Shown piece after piece: positions 1 to 13,459 of a stretch of 64,000 nt of DNA. Numbering within the stretch: the stretch's first letter is position 1; each line of letters opens with the position of its first letter. The position numbers were made by a program, and so were the translations under genes. The notes beneath the pieces were generated by a model, which saw only the letters and a list, made by a program, of their open reading frames with translations, did no database searches and was not told the origin of the DNA. The DNA is taken from the NCBI GenBank assembly GCA_002118135.1, contig BDIU01000358.1, forward strand, positions 1 to 64,000. Direction: 5' to 3'. The stretch is from Trebouxia sp. TZW2008 (taxonomy: Eukaryota; Chlorophyta; Trebouxiophyceae; Trebouxiales; Trebouxiaceae).

Positions 1-350
1 TACTAAGTCACATGTTCATGAATGGGTTGACCGAATTTCCCAGACCATGTCTATGTTTAGCAGCATTCAGGACAAGATTTTCCGCGACAGTGGCAGTCAA
101 ATGCTTTGCACATCAGTCTAGGGTTGTACTTGCTGTAGGGTTAGGGCCGGGCATTTGAGTATGCACTTGCGGCAGGGCAGCGTTGTTTTCCAAACTCTGT
201 TCGCTACGACGCCCTTTAGACACCGCATTGTGCCGAAGTGAACTTCTCGCGTGGTTTTCGGTTGCTGAAGGACGTAGTCTGACCAGCCCGAGGCCAAAAA
301 GCCCTGTCCAGCATTGCTCGCCTGCTTTCCTGAACTTGACCTCCGCGCCG

Positions 351-2966
351 ATGAGCTCTGACGATGACTCGGAGTACAGCTCCATGGATGAAGAGGTTAG
401 TTGCCGATCGCTCTTGCGGTCGATTTGTTCCCCAGCTCACGGCCAGCTCACAAAAGGCCCTCTGTTGTCACAGGAGACCGCTGTAGCCCTTGCAGAGGCA
501 GAAGCGGCGCCCGCAGCCGAACAAGAAAGGCTAAATATATACAACACAGACGCGCTGCACGACAAGCTAGAGGACATAAGCTGGAGCGCAGAGCAGCCCT
601 GGGTTGAGACTCAGGTCATAGCGCATTCAGAAGCAACAGCTGTCAATAATGTTGATGATGACCTGGCCAGAGAGCTAGCATTCTACAACCAGGTGCGATA
701 CAGACCCGTGCAGCACCTGTGTGCAAATGTCAGCTTGCAACAAATGACACATTGCTTGAATTTTGCGTGTTGATGTATGCTATATTCATTTGGCCAGCTG
801 CTTTGATGCAAAGGCTGGAAAAACAACCTTAATTGGCACAATAAGCCTGTGACGTACATAAAATTGATGTAAGGAGTCACAAAATGGGAACTCTGTCCTG
901 TGTTCTGTTTCCAGTTTGATCAAGGGCAATTTGATGCAAGGGTACACCTCTTAGGGATGAGTGTAGTGGTTACATCAAGAAACCAGGTCATTCCTGACAG
1001 GCTCTAGGCGCTGCGCAGCAAGCAGTGCGCAAGTTTGAAGCTGCTGGCATGACCCGGCAAAGGCCATCAGACTACTATGCAGGGATGGTCAAGAGTGACA
1101 ACCAGATGCGTCGTGACTACAGTCCTACTTCCTGGGAAACAAGTGCAGTGATCACATCCAAACAACTCTACACCTCTTGCTGTAGGCTCTAGGTGCTGCA
1201 CAACAAGCGATACGCAAATTTGAGGCCGCTGGCACACCCTGGCAACGGCCACCAGATTACTACGCAGAGATGGTGAAGAGTGACGACCACATGGCCAAGG
1301 TCAAGCAGCAGCTGATGCATGAGCAGGAGCAGATGGAAGCTGTAGAGCAACGGTATGTGGCATGTGTCTCTGTCTGTATAGACTATAGGAGTACTGATTC
1401 TGTACAGCTCTTTGCATCTTGTACTTGTGCAGCGCCATCTTGCATTATGTGCAGCGCAAGCTGACTGCATGAGACAAAGAGACATTTACAAAAGAAAAAA
1501 TCCATATGACTGAGGTCAAGCAGCAGCTTATGCATGAGCAAGAGCAAATGGAAGCTGTAGAGCAGCGGTAACTTGCAGTCACCTCCACATGCGCTGCACC
1601 AGTCCAGACCCTATTTAGGTCTGTGTATCTAGGCATTTGCATGTGGCCACATGGACTGAATGAGACTTGTTTTTGTACAGATCTTGACACTCGAGAAGAT
1701 GGTACTTGGAATGTATACTTTTTTGGGATCCAGTCAGCAAAATCAGGTTGCACAGGCCTCGTGGCATTTGCATATGGTCCAGGACGCAATGTGGCACCTT
1801 GCACACCAAGTTTGCTGATTTTGGCTGCTGATGTTTGCTGCTGTGTGCTGTCAGGCAGAAACAGCGGGAAAACAAGAGGTTCAGCAAAGCTGTACAGGCA
1901 GAGCGCATAAAGGAGAAAGCTCAGCAGAAGAAGGCCAACATCACTGACATCACACGGTTGCGCAAGCAAAGGCAGAAGCAGGTACAGTGCGCCACCTGCC
2001 ATGCAGTTCAAGAAGATTGTCCCTGCACTGACTATTTTCACTCAGCAGTTCCCAGTTCCCAGTGCAATAAGAACGCAGCAACAACTTGCATTGCATTGTG
2101 TCTGCAATGAGAAAGTTACAATCAGGCGCCATGTCACAAATTACTGACCTGTGCAGGATGTGCGTGTCAAGATGTGTGGTCCAGGAATGCAAGTATACTT
2201 GGCAATTGCGCTGAGCATGGCTTCAGCTCATCATCATTATGCTGACTACTACAAATGCTTGACAAGCCACAAATCATGAAACTCAAAACAGAAAAGAAAG
2301 CAGCACACAGACATTTGTAGACTCATGACTTATGTGCAGGGCTTTGCTGGAGAGCTTGATATCGATGAGGCTTTAGATCACAAGAGGCCTGCTGGCAGGC
2401 CTGCTCAGCGAGGGGGCAGAGCGTCACAGCCCTCAAAGCGGCGCCAGTATAAAGATGAGAAGTTTGGTGAGCTTTGCATGCTGAGCTCAGTTAGAAGCAG
2501 TGAAGCCATGTTCATTGCTGTGCCTTCAGAAATGAGTGTATGTCAATGTGGTCAATTCCTAGCATTTTGGCTTGAAATTGCCAATCAAGACTTCAGACAT
2601 GCAAGCTAGCTTTTTTGAGAAAACACTTGCTGGCTGTGGCTCTTGGCTAAGTTAAGCATGCGTCAGACAGTCAGGCTTCAATGAATGTGCTGTTCAGGAT
2701 TTGGAGGTCGCAAGAGGAAGCTCAAGTCAAACGATGCATCCTCAGCTGCTGACATGGACGGCTTCAAGACTGGCAACTTCGGCTTTGGCCGCGGCGGAGG
2801 GAGGGGGGGCGGCAGGGGTAGGGGTGGGGGTAGCAGCAGGGGTGGGTTTAGAGGCAATGGCAGGGGTGATAGTAGGGCCAAGAGAGGCAGGTTTGGGGCT
2901 ATGAGCAGAGGCACTAAGGGAGGCAACAGACCAGGCAAAGCGCGGAGAGCTGCTGCCAGGGGCTGA
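351..2966 (+). CDS. EBP2: rRNA-processing protein EBP2 homolog, six exons
   Basis: EBP2 is a nucleolar factor needed for 27S pre-rRNA processing and 60S subunit assembly. I read the exons as 351-395, 474-692, 1186-1352, 1855-1981, 2340-2466 and 2698-2966. The phases agree throughout and give about 317 residues, the normal family size. The start MSSDDDSEYSSMDEE is an acidic N-terminus. Family landmarks follow: NNVDDDLARELAFYNQ, RPPDYYAEMVKSDDHM, a lysine-rich coiled coil (about residues 140-185), then RRQYKDEKFGFGGRKRK. The C-terminus is glycine/arginine-rich (GRGGGRGGGRGRGGG) and basic, as expected for a nucleolar RNA-associated protein. Introns are GT..AG. Exon 3 has a decayed tandem copy upstream at 1001-1107, and its 3' end has another at about 1510-1572. 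Family identification is secure; exact splice sites are my reading. Confidence 0.9.
1001..1107 (+). repeat. Decayed tandem copy of EBP2 exon 3
   Basis: This stretch follows an AG acceptor-like site and closely resembles the start of the used exon at 1186, about 185 bp downstream. It would read ALGAAQQAVRKFEAAG, against ALGAAQQAIRKFEAAG in the used copy. It then drifts: it carries MTRQRPSDYY where the used exon has TPWQRPPDYY, and it loses homology and a donor soon after RMRRDY-like codons. A partial copy of the exon 3 end (QLMHEQEQMEAVEQR region) lies at about 1510-1572, running into TAA. I infer that neither is normally spliced in. Confidence 0.8.
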
Positions 2967-4107
2967 AAGTGATGTATATCTGCTGAGTTACAATAATATA
3001 GGGCAGAAGAATGTCTGCAGACATAAATCAACGCTGAGGTAGACGGATGTGAATGTCAGTTTGGGATGTCAAGTTGGGAGTCCGTGGTCCTGCCAGCAGC
3101 ATATGATACAGATCCTGAATTGTGTTGTGGTCAATGTGCCAGTTCGCATTGCACCTGATGTTTGTCAGTGGGGTTTCATGTCAGCTGGTGAAAAGTCAAA
3201 TTTATTGGGCAGTGGGTTGCTGCTGGCAAGATTCCGCCTATTATCAGCGCTTCTTTGTGCTGTGTCACAAAACTTGGACTTTCTTGATGTTTTGGTTTGT
3301 CTTTCTCCTGATGTTTTGGTTTGCAGTCATGTATATTTGCAAATGGAAGCAGCTTGCCTCCTATGTTCCCTCAGACTGTACATGTCAAAACAGATTTCGT
3401 TTTCTGCCCTGTTGGGTCTGGTGGTGTTGCTGAGGTGCATGCTGACTAGCCAGGCATGAACATGGGGCTTGTGCAGAAGTGCAAACGTAGGTTGTTCTAG
3501 TCGGATAAATAACACGGTCTCAGTCAAAGCATCATGTGTAATCATATCTAGCTCAAGAAGATGCACCAGAGGGTGCCGGTTGAGGCTTGCACAAGACAGG
3601 GGTCAAACAAATGATTATCATCATGTTATGCTCTGATGCTGGAGGATTTGTATGTCAGGACGCTTGCACCTGCCTGCTAGAGCACATGACTGGTTGATCA
3701 CAGGCTTGTGTGGAAGCGCCAGCATGGATTCTATCGTCGCTGTCCTTTGCTTGATGCAGTGACTAAGGCACCAAACTGTGGCCATGGCAGGGCTGCAGCA
3801 GCAAACTTCTGCATCAGCTCCAGATCTCTAGATGGACAGGAGAAGCTTGTCCTCACAAGACAGACTGCATTGAGGCAAACAGCCTGAAATTGAACTGCGA
3901 AGAAAATCAATGAGGCACTTCAGCACTGAACGTGCCAACAGAGTGATACACCCCATACAAAGGCCTGAGCAGCAGTGACGCCAAAGCTTGTTTGCAAGTG
4001 TACGCACTGCAGGCCTTATGCTGTCAAGGAAGCGACTCATATATGTTGCATGCAGAGATGTTTTACACTGCATTCCAGTGGGCACAAAGCATCCCGAGAT
4101 GAAGATG
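2967..4107. other. Convergent intergenic region, no gene seen
   Basis: This interval lies between the EBP2 stop and the proteasome alpha-4 stop, which face each other. Open frames here are short and show no recognisable protein or consistent splice structure. It should contain the two 3' UTRs. A TTACA at about 4064-4075 reads TGTAA on the minus strand, 30-45 nt past the proteasome stop. TGTAA is the usual green-algal polyadenylation signal. Confidence 0.5.
4064..4080 (-). terminator. Possible TGTAA polyadenylation signal for PAC1
   Basis: A TTACA on the plus strand at about 4064-4075 reads TGTAA on the transcribed strand, just downstream of the PAC1 stop. The position fits the chlorophyte poly(A) signal. 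The motif is only five bases, so chance occurrence cannot be excluded. Confidence 0.3.
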
Positions 4108-6340
4108 CTATATCTCGTTTTCCTTCTCTTTCTCCTTTTCCCGTTCTTGGTTCACAGCATCTAACAATGGAGTCAGCTCAGCATCTTCATAGATATGAAA
4201 CAGGACCTGCATCATCATGCTAGGTCTAGGATGTGACATCAATTCTTTTCAGTCAAAACCTTGGTGTGGTGGAGTTGCACGTGAGGACAGCAATGCAGAC
4301 AAATGATCCAAAAGTGGGCATACAAGCAACAAGATGTAACCGTGTGGGGTGTGAAACAGCCTCACACTCTATGAACGCAGAACAAGAAGGACAAGTACGG
4401 GAGAGCATGAAGCAGGCATATTGTTTAGTTGTGTGTGGGTCTGACCTCATCATTGCCTTCGTCTCTTCGTACAGTTGAGAGCTCTATCTTCTCAGGACTC
4501 AGAGTTGTGCTGTCCATGGTTTTGCTGAGCACCTGTACAGCAGTCACCAGGGTCAGGACGCAAATCCTGTTTGCAAGAATCTGCTGCAGAGGCTGTGTGT
4601 CGCAATACCAGCGCTTCTGTTTTGACCCACTTACAAATGTTCAGACGAGTTGCTTGCTTTTTCCCATAACTTGATAAGGTGTCAGACACATCACCATGCT
4701 CATGTGAGACAATTCCATGCATGAGGGCAAACAGAGCTCACAGTATTTGCCACACTGTTGCACGCGACATGTTGAAACAAAGGCAGGCCAGTACAACCAG
4801 ACAGAAGCCCCAGCAAAATTGAAGTTCTAGGGGAAAAAAATTATAATTTCCAGGATATCAGCGGCTGACTGCATTACGATGGCAGGAGAAAACATTGGAA
4901 AGGGGCTGACCTTGATGATGAGCTTCACTGCTTCTTCCAGCGTGATCTCATCCTTGAAGTCCTGCTTCAAGATGTTCTGTGCTGCTTGGCTGTTGGCACC
5001 AATGGCAGTGGCCTTCCAGCCACCGTAGTTGCCGCTGGGATCACTTTGATACAGCTGGAAGCCATTGCTGACGTCCCTGCATATGCATTGCGCTTTCAGC
5101 AGCCAGATTGGAACAGGCGCAGCTGGTTTTGTAACAGCGTTGTGCCACTGCTGACAATCCCACTCATGCAGTGTGTTGCTAGGTGTTGCCACTTGCTGAC
5201 TAGCTGAGGCATAAGTCAAATTCAAATGTCAGTGTCAAGGCTGCACATTGCGTGTTAGATACAGCTGCAGCGGGCGAGTCAATGTGACGGCATTATGCTG
5301 TTGCGTTGTCTTGAATTTCATCAGCAGGGCCAAAAGCAAGCATTACTTACAAGCAGTGGTTGTTGAAGATGTGCCAGATGAGCAAAATGTTGCCTTGCAC
5401 ATGCAGTGCAGAGCTGCTGCAATGTGCAACACAAAGTACTGCATGTTGCCAAAGGATGTTCACCAAGCACTTTCATGTTGGCAAGTTTTACGCTTAGGAC
5501 TAGCAAAGCTGCTGCTTATGGTGGGCAAATTGAGTAGGGTAAGATATCATAATTGGCACAAAACACTTACCAGCCTGCATACAACAGGGAGACACCAAAG
5601 GGTCTGAGGCCTCCATACTGTGTGTAGCCCTGCGCACATCTACATACTTGAGACGGCTCAAGTTTGCCTGCTGCTTGAGCGCAACAGTGACTCAGAGAAA
5701 CATGCGCCAAGCAAGTAACAAAGTGCTAGTGCATTCAGGATCAAAGTAGCATTGAGAGCAAGGACAACTGAAGCAAGCAAAGCAGGCTTTGGGCAGGAGA
5801 ACAGCAGCAAGACACTGACCTGCTTATTGTCACACAGCGTCCGCACTAGCTGCTCTACAGGTATTGGTTCTTGATACGCAAATGTGTATCGCTGTGCAGC
5901 TAGCCGGCAGGTGTTGATAAGAATGTTGGCATCAGCTACACTCACGCCAAACTTTGTCAGCGCTTGCAACATGAGGTATTGGACACCTGCCAGGGCACTC
6001 ACCTGTAATGCCTGCTACTGCACAAGCAACATGGCCATCTAGCTTGTACATTTTCTCACGCCTTACACCAACTGCACTGGTGTCTAGCAGCTGCATAGCA
6101 GGCAACAGAAGTCAGCCTCGAAAGACACGACATCTGCTTTGGCTGAGGCGTGTCGTATGCAAACGAATGCAAAGTCACCTTTGATGTGATTCGCTTCTCT
6201 GCTGCGAGGACGACACCGTCCTTTGCGAGGATGCCTACTGCTGATCCAGCGTTCCCGATTGCTTCCATTGCATACTCGACTTGATACAGGCGGCCTTCGG
6301 GGCTGAAAATCGTCGTACGAGAGTCATATCTGCGTGCCAT
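4108..6340 (-). CDS. PAC1: 20S proteasome subunit alpha type-4 (alpha-3/PAC1)
   Basis: This is a non-catalytic outer-ring subunit of the 20S proteasome. Seven exons, in transcript order: 6340-6179, 6090-6003, 5935-5820, 5629-5571, 5076-4911, 4532-4446 and 4206-4108. Phases agree, giving about 258 residues, the family length. The N-terminus [20 protein letters not shown] is the proteasome alpha signature (PROSITE-type motif) that closes the gate region. Later landmarks are [66 protein letters not shown] and [19 protein letters not shown]. The C-terminus is charged ([12 protein letters not shown]), as in other alpha-4 subunits. All introns are GT..AG. It is single-copy in this window and convergent with EBP2. 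Identification is very secure. Confidence 0.95.
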
Positions 6341-7650
6341 GCTCCCCTACGAGGCCCTTACCCGTGCACAAACCCCGTGTACCGCAGGAACAGCTACAGA
6401 TCAGTCAAAATCTGGCAAACAAGCTACTGTTTCTGCCCACAGGTAGTGTACACAGCTGCGTTGTTGCTTGAAAGCAGATGCCAAGCTCTCTAGCTGACAG
6501 ACCGATGAACGTCGACGCACGCACAAGGACGTCCTAATGCATTGCTCGAGTCGATGCTCGCTACGCACCATGCAAGGGTTCTAAAGCCCATGCAAGCCCT
6601 AACAATGCAATTTGCTGGGCATGCATCATTTCAACATCGGAACACTTCACCATCTTCTGAGCTTGCGATGTAGAACCGCATGTCTGACACCCAGCTGATG
6701 TACACTTTGTGGCAGCAGCGCAACAGATCAGGATTGTTGTCATGAGGTCAGGTGTAGATAGAGATTCAGACAGGCTGTCAGCACAAAATGGTGTTCTTTA
6801 CATATTGTGATTGCTTGCACAGACTTGGCTATAGCATTTATTGCAATGTCGACATCGCTTCCTGAGGATTGCCAATGCCCAGATTCAGCATCAAACAGAT
6901 GTGTCGCTGGCAAAATGTAGTGCTGAATACTATAAGGGTTCAGCAAGAAACAAAATGGGCCACTGACTTAGCACAACAGGCAGGAAAATTGCCAACTGAG
7001 GCAGGCAATCACACAGGTGACCAAGACAAGCATACGTAGGGTTTGTTTTGTCTCAAAACTAACCACACCAGGACTAAACTTCCAGCCATCTTGCGACAGC
7101 ACGGCATTCTAGTTCTTCATTGGAGCAAACAGACTATAACCAATGATTGCTCGAAAAAGAAAAAGAGAGGGGACAAAAGCTACTCTACAAAAGAAAGAAA
7201 AGGCCAGCACGTCCAGTACCTCACATCAGTGCCTGCTTCTGGATGAACCACCAGCCAACACTGAGAAAGAATCAAATTCTGAGAAGCAGTATCCATTTCA
7301 CACAATCAGACTTTGTGTTCGCCGCTCAAATATGTGGGCGCCTCCTGACTTTGTACAGGACACCTGACATGCCGAGCTTGCTGTTGTGTCATACTTAAAA
7401 AAGCACCTGACGTGCTAGATCATGGCTGCGCTGCTTGATAACTTTGGTTCGACCCAAAACCCCTGGCTTGCACACCAGAAAGAAAAGCAAGGAAGAGATC
7501 ATGGGAAAGGCAAAGAAAGCGACAGTGAGGAAGAGGCAATGCTGCAGAATCAATGAGCGAATGCCGTATCAAATGCTGTAAATGGCTAGAAATCCCATCC
7601 TAGCCTACACAGATCTGCTTTGTGTCACGCTGAGCCACAAGTCAGACTAG
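6341..7650. other. Intergenic region with unconfirmed small open frames
   Basis: This interval contains the PAC1 promoter, because PAC1 is transcribed leftward from 6340. No known gene was recognised. On the minus strand at about 6830-6946 a frame reads ...HLFDAESGHWQSSGSDVD..., which looks protein-like but has no consistent partners. It could be an exon of an unidentified small gene or a leftover of a gene. The A/G-rich stretch around 7140-7210 (repeated AAAGAAA) is low complexity. Confidence 0.35.
7422..7556 (+). CDS. Possible 44-residue protein, unknown
   Basis: ATG to TGA, 44 residues. It begins MAALLDNFGSTQNPWLAHQK and continues into a charged tail, GRDHGKGKESDSEEEAMLQNQ-like in composition. 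An in-frame TAG sits six bases before the ATG, so the frame is either a free-standing micro-ORF or a last exon entered just after that TAG. I do not recognise it. The clean aromatic/charged composition is unlike the surrounding noncoding DNA, but length alone gives little support. Confidence 0.25.
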   Translation: MAALLDNFGSTQNPWLAHQKEKQGRDHGKGKESDSEEEAMLQNQ

Positions 7651-7830
7651 CTCATATGTGTCAGAATATGAACTATGCCCATATCTGTCGGAAACGAATT
7701 CTGCCCATGTCTGTTGAAAGTATTGAACTGCACCCAAATCTGCTGGAATGCAAACTCTGCCCATATCTGTTGGAATGTGAACTCTGCTCATATCTGTTGA
7801 GACATGGTCTCTGCCCACGTCTTGTGACAG
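7651..7830 (+). repeat. 27-bp minisatellite, about six units
   Basis: Six or more degenerate units of 27 bp follow one another; the clearest are at 7741-7795 (unit like TGTTGGAATGTGAACTCTGC then CATATC). The unit length is a multiple of three, so one frame stays open and encodes a nine-residue repeat (LLECKLCPY / LLECELCSY / LLRHGLCPR). I see no evidence that this frame is part of a gene. It lies between the PAC1 promoter and the 3' end of the U2AF-like gene. Confidence 0.75.
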
Positions 7831-7991
7831 ATGAAGTGCGTCATGGGTGGGATGATGGCTTCGGTTGAGGTCTGCACCCTATCATGTTGAAAAGCTGCTG
7901 CACACTGTGAGTCCTGTACAAACAAGGGGCTGCCTTGTATGCCTGAACCACTGGACTGCGTCTTCAATGAGACAAGCAGCCTTGATCAGGG

Positions 7992-10927
<2,936 letters not shown>

Positions 10928-10929
10928 GC

Positions 10930-13459
10930 AAGCTTGGCCTCGTGTTGGAGGAGTGCATGTATCTGCATGAAGTGAGGCCTATGCAAGCATGCTTGCCCAC
11001 ACTCAAGCTGTCCAAAAGTGTGCAGCACTGCTTTGACACTGCCTGATGTACCTTGTGCTGTTTGGTGCAAAGCGAGTGAAGCTGTGGTGAACACTCTGCA
11101 GATGCTGCTGACTTGAGGCACTGTGAACGGGCTCAACAGTGTGCAACTTCACAGTTGTGTCGCAAGTAAAACAAAACAGAATAATCAACTTTCTGTCATA
11201 GGGACCCAGCAGCGGGTCATACAGACAGTGTCAGTTCAAAGTCAATGGCAATCTACAGGATGTGACAGTCAAGCTTGCTGTGCCCATGCCCTAGAACATG
11301 TCAAGATATCATTGGGTGGGTTGCGCAAATCAAGTGCAGCAGCCCATGTGGCAGATAAGATACAAGACGCCCTACCTGCACTGAAAGGAATCTTGACCCT
11401 GTCACAAGATGCTCCTGCTGGAACTGCCGTTGCCTCACGCAGTACACCTACAGCATACAGCAGGTACTTTGTCCTTTGCTTCCTCACGCCACAGCACATT
11501 GGTACAGATCTACCCCTTTGCTGTAGGAAAGGCTGGCATACAGATCAGAGTACTCAGAGCACAGCTTGGAATTAACAATTCTTTTGGACTTTGTGAAGGA
11601 GTTCTGGAGCGCATTGTGCTCCAAGTGTTCTAGCGCAATGCTCAGCACAGCAGACAAGCTCACAAGACGCAATCATGCAACAGATGCACTGTGACATAGA
11701 GCAGACTTACAACACACAACACGCTGTTGCAATTGCAATTGTGTGCTGCAGGGAGGCTGAAGCGCAATGTGATCAAAGTATTCACAGCATGTCTGGAAAA
11801 GTTGCAAGACGCAACTCAAGGGTACCTTGAGCACACACTGTGATCTGAAGGCTCTGATGCGACGCCGAACATGGCAAAAAAGCTCATGCACAGCAGGGAT
11901 GCAGCAGGTGCAATGCATAAGCTCTGGCCAAGTAGAGCAGACCATCATGCAGGAACCTATTGTTGCAGATGGACATCTGCTGTGAGGAATGCTGGGGCGC
12001 CCTGTGATCATTCAGAGCACGTTATGCGCTCAAGACATGGCTAGGATTTTCTCCAAGAGGAAATCCGAGCAAGGTCCTGAGTGCACAAGGTCACCTGAAT
12101 CATCTGTTGCAACCCTTAGCACAGCAGATACGCTCGTGCACAAAAAGCTGCAGCACTTAGTTTATGTGGCAGCCCAATACATAGTGTGCTTCAACCAAAA
12201 AGCATTTAAAAATCCCAGAACAAGTTGCACAGCTGATCCTGCTAGGCAGCTGTTTTCACGCTTTTCGGTGAGATGTGCCATATGCACAACACCCTGCAAA
12301 AGCTTAAGAGGTGCGGCTAGGATGGCTGCTTGGGGTCACCTGTCGAGCGCGCCTCAAGCACCGATGCTGGCAGATCCGGCTTTGAAATTAAGCCCAGCGT
12401 TCCGCTCTGCGTTCAAGCTGCTGGCCCTCACAACAATCAGTGATTATCCTCGAGCTATCTCGAGCAAGCTTGAGCTGGGGATTAGCTTTTGCGAGAAGGC
12501 TTCAGCTAACTTCACTGCATGCAGTAGTTTTCTCAGTCAGAATTTGCCGCCTTGGTGTAGCGACTGGGCGTAACAGACGATACGAACGACCATGTTGCCA
12601 TTGCGACACGGTCAGCGTTCTGGCTACAACGTGCCTGGGCGGCTGAACCAAAAAAGACCTTCGGACAGTGGGCTGCCGAGGCCCCAGCAGGTACTAGACT
12701 TTGGCTGCTTCGATCGCACTGCTATGAAGTCAAGTGCCTGAGACGGTACTAAGCTTGACTAGAGGGTTGAGTAGTCACCAATAACAACATGTTCTGAGCG
12801 CCAAGCCTAGAGTGCGTTATGTGATGCCAGGCGAGCCGGAATGCACCGGGTCAGTAGTTGGCAACACAAAGGCGGTGCGAGGGCTCATAGTACAGCTGTA
12901 ACGAGGACTCCCACAGCGCCAAAGCAAGCGCAGTCCGCAGCAGCAGTCGCGAGGGAAGCGATCACACCCAATTGAACCTGCTTGTGGTGCTGCTTGCGCT
13001 GGAATGCGTAAAAACTGTCAAATTACCTTCCCTTCGTACCTAGGGCTGAAGTTGATAATTCGCCTTATGTATTAGAGGATTTGACATAAACGCCAATCGG
13101 ATGGCACCGATGTTTGTCAGACAGTCATGCAGACCTTGGCTCGATCCCCTGTGGCAATCAACCGGGAAACGCTTCCAATGCTTCTGATGACGCCAGCAAA
13201 TCTTCGATTTGCAACTATGCCAGCTGCGCTTGCAGGCACACTCCTTACACGTTGTGGCATTGCTGAGGTTTTGCCACCTATTTGAGTAAGTCGTAAAATG
13301 CTCATATGCATACCGAACGACTGCAGCTGTCAATGATCAGGACAGCATGAAGCTGCTGTACTCTGGCTTGAGCAAGTCCAGGGCAAGCTGACATGGCATG
13401 CGATTCAACTTGGACGGTAGAGGCAGGTTGCGCATTGCAGAAGGCACTTATGCTGAGCA
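10930..13459. other. Unresolved region upstream of the U2AF-like gene
   Basis: About 2.5 kb that should include the 5' part of the U2AF-like gene and the 3' flank of uroporphyrinogen-III synthase. The longest open frame is on the plus strand at 12034-12573 (from the internal MARIFSKRKS). It has no recognisable domain and lacks support from splice structure. A minus-strand frame near 13311-13117 has a leader-like composition (MHMSILRLTQIGGKTSAMPQ) and could be a first exon. I cannot assign either. RS-rich coding sequence expected for a full-length U2AF65 was looked for and not seen. Confidence 0.4.

Noticed and set aside
2770..2904. GGGGGT-rich tract as a possible regulatory G-quadruplex element
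   Set aside because: It is the coding sequence of the EBP2 glycine/arginine-rich tail; base composition follows from the protein.
11989..12573. Plus-strand frame of 194 codons
   Set aside because: No domain, start supported only by an upstream alternative codon, no matching splice signals. Left as part of the unresolved region rather than called a gene.
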